Shown here: one piece after another, positions 10,105-17,230 of the stretch
Numbering within the stretch: position 1 is the first letter of the stretch
Layout of the letters: every line of letters starts with the position of its first letter
Source of the DNA: Phosphitispora fastidiosa
Lineage (GTDB): Bacteria; Bacillota; Thermincolia; Thermincolales; UBA2595
DNA: 64,000 bases
Direction: 5' to 3'
Assembly: GCF_019008365.1 (NCBI RefSeq)
Contig: NZ_JAHHUL010000004.1
Location: forward strand, 1 to 64,000
Program-made: the position numbers and the translations under genes
The notes under the pieces: generated by a model
Database searches by the model: none
Seen by the model: only the letters and a program-made list of their open reading frames with translations
Told to the model about the DNA's origin: nothing

Positions 10105-10984
10105 TGTAATACCCCTCCACTTTTCCTTTCAGTTCATCAAACAAGCTGTTAATATCAACGGCTACCAGATCATCTTTTATTTTCGTAGAGTTGTCTAATA
10201 TCCCGTCCAGCAAACCTACTAAAGTATTTTCTCTAACATCCTCATCCTTAAACATTTCCTTAATGATGCCCGTATCCAGACTGCATTTATTAAGCCTCAG
10301 CCGGCCTTCAAAATAAGGATTTTTTCTGTTGTAAACACCGCCTATGGCGAAAACCGGTGCCAAATTCTCCCGGCGGCCTTTGATGTCCCGGTAAAGGAAT
10401 TGCACTGTTTTTAATAGTTTTACAACCCTTGCGGCCTTTTCAGCATCAGGTATCTCTTCCGTAACCGTTCCCGTCTGGTCCGTTTCTTTTCCCACCCGGT
10501 CCAAGTCAATGGTAATGGTATAGGCGTAAAAGGATTGATGAATCTCACTTTGCGAAATGCTGTTATCTAGGTTTTTTCCTCTTGATGATAGCGCCATATT
10601 GGTCAGGTAATCCATCTCCGCATGATAATTCTCAAGGGCAATGGCATGACTTAGACGCACTATCGCTGAACGGCTGTTGCCAGATTCACCTTTTGCTGTT
10701 TTCATGTAACCAAATAAATCAATCTCAGGATAATCTGATATCTTTGCGCTGGGTGCAAACTGAACAACTTTTTTTGCACCGCCCCCGGCTCCTTCCACTG
10801 GCGTATTATCCCAACCCAACTGATTGATTATGTTATAACGCAAAGCCTGCCTTGAAATATAGCTGTAAACCCCGCCGTCACCCCGGGAAAGTTTTTTTAA
10901 TACCTGAATGTTCCCAAACCCCTCACCATAGTTTCCACTCTGCGCCTCAAATATGATTGATAATGTTAATCCCTTTAATCTCAT
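10085..10984 (-). CDS. cas7: Cascade backbone subunit Cas7 (Cst2/DevR family)
   Basis: The 299-residue product matches the Cas7/Cst2/DevR pattern: an N-terminal strand (LTLSIIFEAQSGNYGEG), the segment ISRQALRYNIINQLGW near residues 44-59, a glycine-rich loop, then SHAIALENYHAEMDYLTN. Several copies of Cas7 coat the spacer part of the crRNA in Cascade. The start overlaps the cas8 stop by one base (TAATG). It overlaps cas5 by 20 bp, which fits a co-translated Cascade block. Confidence 0.95.
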   Translation of the reverse strand: MRLKGLTLSIIFEAQSGNYGEGFGNIQVLKKLSRGDGGVYSYISRQALRYNIINQLGWDNTPVEGAGGGAKKVVQFAPSAKISDYPEIDLFGYMKTAKGESGNSRSAIVRLSHAIALENYHAEMDYLTNMALSSRGKNLDNSISQSEIHQSFYAYTITIDLDRVGKETDQTGTVTEEIPDAEKAARVVKLLKTVQFLYRDIKGRRENLAPVFAIGGVYNRKNPYFEGRLRLNKCSLDTGIIKEMFKDEDVRENTLVGLLDGILDNSTKIKDDLVAVDINSLFDELKGKVEGYYSEGNKN

Positions 10985-12678
10985 TATAATTGAGCCTCCT
11001 TAATGTTCTTATCCGAGCCATTATTTTTCTGTTTGTCTTTCGTGTATTCATCCGCCGTACCCTTAAGACCTAGAACATAAGCATATCCCAAACTCTTAAA
11101 CGTTTCCTCGTCATTTATCATTTTAATAAACAAGTTGGGTACAGGTTCCCCCATACCTATATACATACGGGTGGCAATATTTAAAAATCCGCTGCAATCT
11201 CCCACTTGAAGTGCATTTAACAGTTGATAGGCAAACCCTCTAAGTTTATTATCCGTGCTGTCCTTTTGGGTTTCATTTTTATCTTTATTCTCAAACTTTC
11301 CCCTAAAACGTATTCCGGCCTGTGAAATCGCAAAGATCATATTGTCAGTTACCATCGCCCTTCCCCCTTTTCCATATAATTTTGAAGCCAATTGAACTTT
11401 TAGCAAAGACCACACATATCCCGCATATTCTCCTTCAGAAAATCCCCTGCGCAGGGCCATATTAATCAGCCCATACTGGGAATATCCGTTGATTAGATTA
11501 TGAAGAGTCTCTTCAAAAATATATAAACGTTCCTTGTTACGCAGGGTTAAATAAATTCCCGTTAATTTCTCCAGTTCTCTGCCACATTCTTTTATGACTA
11601 TTAGGTGGGTCTTAGACAGCAGGTTAATGTTATAACGCCCATCCTGCCGTTTCATAATCACTTGTATATTGCTTAATTCATATTTTTGCTTTTGCCGCAA
11701 CTGTTCGTTGACCATGCGGGAGATGAGGCGGTATGTCAGCCTGCCAATATTCTCCTCTTTAACCGCGTCATCAATATCCCCCTTAGCACCAATATTGTCA
11801 TCCTGCAACAATTTAATGCTTTCACTGTTATTGATGAAAACACAGTCATTGCCATAATCCGCATAGGAAAATCCTAACGGTGCACAGGAATAAATAAAAG
11901 CGCAAAGAGGACACAAATAAGAGTCCGGTCTAAAGTTCCAGAAATAAGAGTATTTTCTTTTATGGTCCACACCCATATCATGAAGCCACGACAACCCTGT
12001 TGAAAAGGAGGCCGGAACAGATATTCCGCATTCAATACAATAATCTTTAGCCCTCGGCGACTTGTTAACCCAATCCTTGACTGGTTTGATGAATACTGTT
12101 CGGTGGGTGTCAATCATATCTTTCTTGCTATTTTGGGGGTATAAAAAGGAAATGTTGTTCCAAAGTTTTGATACTTTAGTGTAAGCAATATCTTTAAAAC
12201 AAAATATCTCAGGGTAGTTTATTATATAATCTGTTACTTCAATAGCCTTCTTTATTTTTTCTTTATCGTCTTCTATGTCTTTTATTGACTTCAATGCCTC
12301 TAATGGGTCGTAATGGTCAGCCTTTTGTTTAGCAATTGCATAACCTGATTTGTAACTATTTCTTTGGAGATATGTTTTAAGATCCTCCAGTAACTTTTTC
12401 AGGTCTTCGCTATCTATTGAACTATTATTAAGCTTGTCATTCATATTAACGATGCTTTTATACACTGTTCCGTTCTGAAACTTTTTCCGTAAGGCCTCGT
12501 AATACATAAAAGCCAGGTCAATGTTTTCATCTAGGAACAAATCCCTGCTGATATATAGTTCGCTGCCTTTTATTTCGCAATAATGGCTGCAGTCTCCACT
12601 TTCCAGCACCTGAATAAAGCCCAAAATCCCTGCATTATACAAAAAGTTCTGTAGCCCTACTCTAAAAAATTCATCCAT
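10984..12678 (-). CDS. cas8: Cascade large subunit Cas8 (Cst1-type, CxxC...CxxC)
   Basis: The 564-residue product begins MDEFFRVGLQNFLYNAGILG, the start typical of Cst1 proteins. It carries paired cysteine motifs CIECG (near residue 216) and CPLC (near residue 257), the zinc-finger-like signature after which the CXXC-CXXC Cst1 family is named. Cas8 recognises the PAM and holds the R-loop open for Cas3. The cst1-cst2-cas5 order is that of the Tneap variant grouped with type I-B. The gene ends by overlapping cas7 and follows cas6 by 12 bp. Confidence 0.93.
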   Translation of the reverse strand: MDEFFRVGLQNFLYNAGILGFIQVLESGDCSHYCEIKGSELYISRDLFLDENIDLAFMYYEALRKKFQNGTVYKSIVNMNDKLNNSSIDSEDLKKLLEDLKTYLQRNSYKSGYAIAKQKADHYDPLEALKSIKDIEDDKEKIKKAIEVTDYIINYPEIFCFKDIAYTKVSKLWNNISFLYPQNSKKDMIDTHRTVFIKPVKDWVNKSPRAKDYCIECGISVPASFSTGLSWLHDMGVDHKRKYSYFWNFRPDSYLCPLCAFIYSCAPLGFSYADYGNDCVFINNSESIKLLQDDNIGAKGDIDDAVKEENIGRLTYRLISRMVNEQLRQKQKYELSNIQVIMKRQDGRYNINLLSKTHLIVIKECGRELEKLTGIYLTLRNKERLYIFEETLHNLINGYSQYGLINMALRRGFSEGEYAGYVWSLLKVQLASKLYGKGGRAMVTDNMIFAISQAGIRFRGKFENKDKNETQKDSTDNKLRGFAYQLLNALQVGDCSGFLNIATRMYIGMGEPVPNLFIKMINDEETFKSLGYAYVLGLKGTADEYTKDKQKNNGSDKNIKEAQL

Positions 12679-12690
12679 CCTTTCACCTCC

Positions 12691-13413
12691 CTACATCAAA
12701 TTAAACATGCCAAACCCCTCACCCCTTCGAGAACCTATCCCGCTGTCAAACAGGTGTTTCAGAAGCCGCTTGTCCCCTTGAAGCCTGAATTTGCCAAGGC
12801 TTGCCGGAATCCTTGAACCAAAAGCCTTAACCAGCACAAATTTACCTGAAACCGTTTCAATGACTAAATTATCAACCATTGACCCTGTTAGAAGTTCATG
12901 GCCTTCAATGTCATTTTTAATAATAGTTTTTAAGCAGGGCAGAAATTGTTCATCAGAATAAATGTAATAGTTGTCTTTGTTTGCTTCCCTTAAATGTTCC
13001 CGTACAACCAGCGGACTGACGAAATAAATGAATAATTCTTCTGTATTGATAGCTGTTTCATTTTCCAAATAAATCCTTAATAGTTTTAAAACATTGTGGT
13101 GTTTTATCGGAAAGGCTATGTTTTTCTGTCTGAGCAAGGAGTTGTAAAGCTTTACAAAAATCCCATAATCTGCTGTTGAAAAACGCATTTCAAATTCTGG
13201 TTTGTCCAATAAAACGCAGTCTTCCGTATACTTTGCCTGACTGAGATGAGTAGAAAAAGTAAATTGCTTTGTTTTTGGTTCTTTCCTATACATTTCCTGA
13301 AAAAAGTCCTTATCATTTTCCTCCAGGGATTTTTTTATAAAGCTTAGAAGCATTCTGCGGTAATCAAGATCAAGTGTGCAATTTTGCAACTCATATAGAA
13401 GCTTCATTCTCAT
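12691..13413 (-). CDS. cas6: crRNA-processing endoribonuclease Cas6
   Basis: The 240-residue product has the length and C-terminal glycine-rich loop of Cas6 (GIGSRRGEGFGMF), used in binding repeat RNA. Cas6 cuts within each repeat to leave the 8-nt ATGTAAAT handle. It is the first gene of the operon. AAAGGGGGG lies 7 bases before the ATG at 13413, and a sigma-A-like promoter sits just upstream (13441-13469). The catalytic histidine, which varies within the family, cannot be assigned by eye. Confidence 0.93.
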   Translation of the reverse strand: MRMKLLYELQNCTLDLDYRRMLLSFIKKSLEENDKDFFQEMYRKEPKTKQFTFSTHLSQAKYTEDCVLLDKPEFEMRFSTADYGIFVKLYNSLLRQKNIAFPIKHHNVLKLLRIYLENETAINTEELFIYFVSPLVVREHLREANKDNYYIYSDEQFLPCLKTIIKNDIEGHELLTGSMVDNLVIETVSGKFVLVKAFGSRIPASLGKFRLQGDKRLLKHLFDSGIGSRRGEGFGMFNLM

Positions 13414-13440
13414 TTTTATTCCCCCCTTTCATCCTAAGTC

Positions 13441-13469
13441 ATTATATGTCTCCAAAAAACACTTTTGAA
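13441..13469 (-). promoter_or_regulatory. Putative cas operon promoter (P2)
   Basis: On the minus strand TTCAAA (13469-13464) and a perfect TATAAT (13446-13441) are separated by 17 bp. The predicted start near 13434 gives a leader of about 20 nt with the cas6 ribosome binding site. It lies between the degenerate mini-array and cas6, where a crRNA-guided repressor would be expected to act. Confidence 0.6.
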
Positions 13470-13508
13470 CGACACTTACGACGCAACTCATCCTTATCCC
13501 CCTTGTTC

Positions 13509-13590
13509 CCGACTCTTCCAATATGGTTCAATTAGAACAAAATTCTAAAATCAAAATATTTTTTACATTCCATTATGGTATTTAATATCA
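13509..13590 (-). ncRNA. Degenerate repeat-spacer-repeat unit upstream of cas6 (CreR/CreA-like)
   Basis: Two CRISPR-repeat-like 30-mers flank a 22-nt AT-rich pseudo-spacer (13539-13560). In crRNA orientation the first (13590-13561) matches 19 of 30 repeat positions, mostly in the 3' half, and ends GGAATGTAAAA, so the Cas6 handle is nearly intact. The second (13538-13509) also matches 19 of 30, with GAACCATATTGGAA kept exactly and its 3' end lost. A consensus-like promoter reads into the unit. Known CreR and CreA RNAs have this layout and guide Cascade to a promoter instead of to foreign DNA. That function is inferred. A decayed remnant of an old array is the alternative. Confidence 0.6.
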
Positions 13591-13617
13591 ATATATTTGG
13601 TAATTATTGTTGGAATC

Positions 13618-13646
13618 ATTGTATCTGGTAATTTTTAGCTTGTCAA
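13618..13646 (-). promoter_or_regulatory. Strong sigma-A-like promoter reading into the mini-array (P1)
   Basis: On the minus strand a perfect TTGACA (13646-13641) and TACAAT (13623-13618) are separated by exactly 17 bp. Transcription would start near 13611, about 20 nt before the first degenerate repeat. The 13-mer holding the -35 box (TTTTTATTGACAA) occurs again at 13725-13713 within an insertion-sequence-like end, so the promoter may derive from mobile DNA. Confidence 0.65.
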
Positions 13647-13710
13647 TAAAAATTTTTGTAAATGTAATCATCAATCAGGTTTCTGTTTATGTCAGATGCC
13701 TTTAGTTTGC

Positions 13711-13777
13711 GATTGTCAATAAAAAAGTGAGCCAGTCGCCAGAAAAAAATCAAGCCACTATCGCCAGAATTAGGTTC
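13711..13777 (-). mobile_element. Insertion-sequence-like terminal remnant (IS21-like)
   Basis: On the minus strand two spaced copies of a CTGGCGA...TGG motif are followed by T-runs (near 13765 and 13740), then ATTGACAATCG. Repeated terminal motifs of this kind resemble the ends of IS21-family elements. The group II intron reading frame is cut at this point, so the remnant probably marks the insertion or deletion joint. No transposase remains. The family assignment is tentative. Confidence 0.35.
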
Positions 13778-14064
13778 TGACCGTTTTGTTTGAGATATGG
13801 TAGAAGTTCATCTACTCCCATCCCATCTATACCGCCTGCCCCTTTATTGGACTTTACTCTTTTATATGCCTTATTCATATTGTCCCTGTCCAATATCTTC
13901 TCTAGCAGCCTGTCTGTCGACAAATATGCGTTGGTGACGTTGTTTTTAGTTATCCTTGATGAAGTACACGCTTCTGCATATCCTTCCTGTTCCGCAGGTA
14001 CTTTTTGCAGACAGCCTTCTACTTGAAGTTTTCTGTGTTTTATTCCATCCTCGGTAACATTCAT
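13750..14064 (-). pseudogene. Truncated group II intron reverse transcriptase (N-terminal fragment)
   Basis: The reading frame begins at the usual place in intron domain IV after AGGAGG. Its first 95 or so residues match the N-terminus of LtrA-type maturases (DRDNMNKAYKRVKSNKGAGG, then IDGMGVDEL). The frame then leaves the family and stops within about ten codons at the insertion-sequence-like joint. All catalytic RT, maturase and endonuclease parts are missing, so the protein cannot work. Confidence 0.85.
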
Positions 14065-14471
14065 TGCCTGTCAACCTCCTAAAGTTCAGCCCTTCCCACC
14101 AACCGTCGACTGTCCGTGGTAATATGGCTTCTGCTGACTTCTCACGATAAATCTTGTTTCAACCGTGCTTCATACGTTTTATTTCCACACGTCCGCGAGA
14201 CCTCCCCGGGTAAGAACGCAGTCTTTCCTTCCATCTATCTGCCACATTTACACCGTAGGCTTCCGGATAGTTTCGGGCTTCAGTTTGTTATGCAACCTTA
14301 CCCAACCTACATATGCCTTATGTGATTTCTGTTCGTCAGACCAGAAGTTTGCCTCCTGCTTCCTCCAGATTCCACCTCGCGATGGACACCCTTGCCCTTG
14401 GCTATGTGCTTGGCACTATCAACCCGCACTCGGGACTTTCACCCGTTAGACTGCGCCCATGCCGGGCACAC
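13770..14471 (-). mobile_element. Group II intron, 5' fragment
   Basis: The minus strand from 14471 reads GTGTGCCCGGCATGGGC, a standard bacterial group II intron 5' end, followed by domain I sequences such as GGGTGAAAGTCCCGAGTG, and then the maturase start at 14064. The 3' part with domains V and VI is absent. The first intron base comes four bases after the U-tract of an intrinsic terminator (14476-14517). This is the target type of group IIC introns. Confidence 0.85.
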
Positions 14472-14475
14472 ATAG

Positions 14476-14517
14476 AAAAAGCAGCGGTCAAGGAATAAAC
14501 CCAGACCGCTGCTTTTT
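14476..14517 (-). terminator. Bidirectional intrinsic terminator
   Basis: A perfect 14-bp inverted repeat (AAAAAGCAGCGGTC and its complement) closes a 14-nt loop and ends in T-runs on both strands. On the minus strand it would end transcripts of the gene cluster at 20584-14665. The group II intron starts immediately behind it. Confidence 0.85.
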
Positions 14518-14664
14518 AGAGCAATACTGTTACTGCAAGCCATTTATAAAATAACAAGTGTTCTTGTAATACTCTTTTGGCTAATCTACTACAAAATGAT
14601 ACAATGCATACCCCTCCCAAGCACCGCTGCTTTTTAAAATACTGCGTAAATGCACTTTTATCCT
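14518..14664. other. Non-coding stretch behind the defence-like cluster
   Basis: No gene is seen. Near 14621 the phrase CCGCTGCTTTTT repeats part of the terminator arm, which suggests a small duplication around the terminator. Confidence 0.5.
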
Positions 14665-15840
14665 TTATATCAGTTGCTTTAGCAATTCCGAGCAAGTTAC
14701 CGCCAATCCATCAGTGTCCATAATATTAGTTGCTCTCGGCTCTGACATAATACTATGTAGTAATTCAACAATGTTTATATTACTGTAATAGGCTGAAACA
14801 GCGACCATCTTATCTATAAACGGGTCAGTAATACTCTCAATTACTTTATCAGTTTGAATAATAATATCTTTGTCACTCGATTTTTCGCATGCTCTGAAAC
14901 TATCACCCAAAAACAAATCAGGATGCAGTCGTCTAAAGCCTTGAGTTGGCATATAACTCTCAAGGAATAATTGCCTGATAACAAGTTGAAGAGAAAGGTC
15001 AATCTCACGCCCCAGAACAATGTCTTTTACAGTTTCAATAATATGCAAATGATTTAGTGCCAAAAAGAGAGCTTCGCAAACATCACAATAGGTATATTCT
15101 CTATCTAAATCGTTCACAACGACAAAAATTGTTTCAATCGCAAAACTGTCACAATAACACTCATCAAACAGTTTTATATTTTTTGATATAAAGTTGTTTA
15201 TTTCAGAATCTGTCACCGATGGAGAATTATTTTTCAAAAGTGTAAGCACTTGTTCTTTGACAAATAGAAATCTACTATCTTTTACTATTTCACATTTAAG
15301 CAGTACATGGGCAAATTCATGTAAAATTATATATATTTGTTGCAAAGCAGCAAAAGAAATTGCCTTGCTCACGATACTCTTATCTAAATTGTCAGAAAAA
15401 TTATATTTTAAAGAAGTGTATGTTCGGATAATTTTCAAAGTTTCGGCTATTAGACCGACACTAAAACATTCATCCGCTGTAAGTTTGTTTAAATATTTTA
15501 CGTAATCGCATTCTGACGCATTGTGAAAATACAGCAAATTCATCGCATTCAGTGTTTCAATCAAATATTGGTCAATAAAAACATCTACGCTCGTTATTAC
15601 ATCAATTAAACCAACAGTTGGTTTCAATGTGAATTGAACTCTTGTGTTTTTAGAAAAAGTATCAATTAACCAAAAACTTACATCGAAACCACTCCGATTA
15701 AAGAGCTTACTTAAAACTTCCTCTAAAATATCCGCTAAAGGTGCAATCCCATAAAAATCATCAGACTGTGTCAGCTTTCTAATACCTTTTGTCCGGAACT
15801 TACTACCCGTGAAATCATCATAAGGGATTTTACCTGACAC
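14665..15840 (-). CDS. HExxH metalloprotease-like protein
   Basis: The 391-residue product is not a family I can name. It has a zinc-protease motif, HEFAH at residues 174-178 inside a hydrophobic helix (YIILHEFAHVLL), and about 50 residues later FDECYCDSFAIE, which could supply the third zinc ligand in the way E/D-rich second motifs do. The N-terminal 160 residues and C-terminal 150 residues show no recognisable domain, and no signal peptide or membrane segment is evident. The start is GTG at 15840 after AGGAGG. It is the last of four minus-strand genes and follows the small hydrophobic protein by 18 bp, so the two probably act together. Peptidase activity is inferred from the motif only. Confidence 0.75.
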   Translation of the reverse strand: MSGKIPYDDFTGSKFRTKGIRKLTQSDDFYGIAPLADILEEVLSKLFNRSGFDVSFWLIDTFSKNTRVQFTLKPTVGLIDVITSVDVFIDQYLIETLNAMNLLYFHNASECDYVKYLNKLTADECFSVGLIAETLKIIRTYTSLKYNFSDNLDKSIVSKAISFAALQQIYIILHEFAHVLLKCEIVKDSRFLFVKEQVLTLLKNNSPSVTDSEINNFISKNIKLFDECYCDSFAIETIFVVVNDLDREYTYCDVCEALFLALNHLHIIETVKDIVLGREIDLSLQLVIRQLFLESYMPTQGFRRLHPDLFLGDSFRACEKSSDKDIIIQTDKVIESITDPFIDKMVAVSAYYSNINIVELLHSIMSEPRATNIMDTDGLAVTCSELLKQLI

Positions 15841-15858
15841 GCTAATAAACCTCCTGTG

Positions 15859-16233
15859 TTAGCTTTTGTTCGCGATCTTCACAACTTCCGAAAGCAGTTC
15901 CTTGCATGTCTTATCATTAATCGATTTTGTGACTTTTTCGATCGCCGTCAATGAGTCCTTTATGCTGAAACCAACTAAATCCAGTTCAAACTCGACATTG
16001 GTATCTGAGTTTTTGAATTTTATGTACAATCGCTTTGATTTTAATAATGCAACAACAACTCCAGATATAGCGCCTATCATTGCTGGCGAGATGGAGATTA
16101 TGAATTCAAAGAACTCTTTTCCACCAACCAATCCTTCTGAAAACCGAATTTCCGAAGAATCTGGGAATTGACTTAGGAATTTATCAAACTGACCCCGGTC
16201 ATCTTTTTGGAAAAACACTGTGAATGTACTCAT
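15859..16233 (-). CDS. Small protein with one hydrophobic segment, EACC1-like
   Basis: The 124-residue product starts at the ATG at 16233, six bases after GGGAGGAT; an upstream ATG at 16290 lacks such a site. After about 45 polar residues comes a hydrophobic stretch (FIISISPAMIGAISGVVVAL), then short beta strands (LYIKFKN, VEFELDL) and a helix. This plan recalls the EACC1 components found beside effectors in bacterial conflict systems, but the likeness is judged by eye and not certain. It sits between the HEPN-like gene (95 bp upstream) and the protease-like gene (18 bp downstream) and could link the protease to a membrane or a sensor. Confidence 0.6.
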   Translation of the reverse strand: MSTFTVFFQKDDRGQFDKFLSQFPDSSEIRFSEGLVGGKEFFEFIISISPAMIGAISGVVVALLKSKRLYIKFKNSDTNVEFELDLVGFSIKDSLTAIEKVTKSINDKTCKELLSEVVKIANKS

Positions 16234-16327
16234 AACATCCTCCCATTTAAATGTAATACTTATTAGGTGTTCTTGGAGATACGAAGGCACATCGACAAAC
16301 TATTTCCAGCAGTTCAATGGCCTGCAT

Positions 16328-17215
16328 TTATAAGATATCATTAAAGAAGAACGGAAGAACCTGCTCCGGTGTAGCCACCTTATGATAATCATATATCGTG
16401 TCAGTTAATTCGTTAAGATACTTGCATATAAACTCCTCAATAGTCATTCCTTGTAATCTGGCTATTTCGATCAATGAGTTTACGCTCAGACATTTATTCC
16501 ATTCCCGAAGCTGATAACCCATTTTTGACTTAAAAGATTTAGAATGGTAGTAGCTCACGAGACACCGGCTTATGATATCACTTGAACCAAGGTACCAAGC
16601 GGCTATACTCTGTGACCAACTATATATATCGTCCTCTGTTGCAGATTCACACATTTGATTCACTGCTCGATCAAGCAGAGCAAACACTTTTCTGGATTCG
16701 CTGAATAATAACCTGTATGCTTCTTTATAGTCAAATAAGGCCTCAGAATTTGTTCGTAAATGCGGAAATACAGCCCAATTTTGACTATGGGTTCCGATGC
16801 CCTGATTAACTTTATACTGATTAAATGATAACATTGGTTTATTATGGCAAAAGCAACTTCTTATTTCCCTTATAGCATTGATAAACACTTTGGTATTTCT
16901 GACTTCATTCTCGTTGATTACTTGACAGTCTTTCATTATTTCCAGCAGAGATCTTGTTGGAGCCATATCACAACAAGGTTTCAGATGAAAATTTTGATAA
17001 TAGTCACTTGACCTTAAAAAGTAAGGCATGCAATCCATTAGAAGAGCGTACAAATTTGTTATATCATACCAGAAGCTCATTTCGAGGGGAGCGTGTTGGG
17101 GAATTGGTTTAGGTGCAAATGCATCAGCCAAAAATAGACTTGTATTCCGATGCCCACATTGATTATTCCAGCTAGCAACTTTCACGGATAGAATACTAGT
17201 GATAGTGGTGTTCAT
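16328..17215 (-). CDS. HEPN-like protein with an RxxxxH motif
   Basis: The 295-residue product is largely helical and unfamiliar as a whole. Residues 115-124 read IREIRSCFCH. This fits the R-x4-6-H signature of HEPN ribonucleases, with arginine 119 and histidine 124, although the usual asparagine after the arginine is serine here. HEPN proteins commonly act as RNA-cutting effectors in toxin and antiphage systems. The start is the ATG at 17215; the GTG at 17230 is part of the ribosome binding site GTGGGAGG. The gene begins 15 bp after the stop of the large ATPase gene, so the two are almost surely one unit. HEPN identity is an inference from the motif and context. Confidence 0.6.
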   Translation of the reverse strand: MNTTITSILSVKVASWNNQCGHRNTSLFLADAFAPKPIPQHAPLEMSFWYDITNLYALLMDCMPYFLRSSDYYQNFHLKPCCDMAPTRSLLEIMKDCQVINENEVRNTKVFINAIREIRSCFCHNKPMLSFNQYKVNQGIGTHSQNWAVFPHLRTNSEALFDYKEAYRLLFSESRKVFALLDRAVNQMCESATEDDIYSWSQSIAAWYLGSSDIISRCLVSYYHSKSFKSKMGYQLREWNKCLSVNSLIEIARLQGMTIEEFICKYLNELTDTIYDYHKVATPEQVLPFFFNDIL

Positions 17216-17230
17216 CACAGTGCCTCCCAC

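Noticed and set aside
13461-13472. Similarity of the pseudo-spacer to the -35 region of the cas promoter (CTTTTGA on the plus strand)
   Set aside because: Only seven bases match and the bases nearest the handle do not pair, so a seed cannot be claimed by eye.
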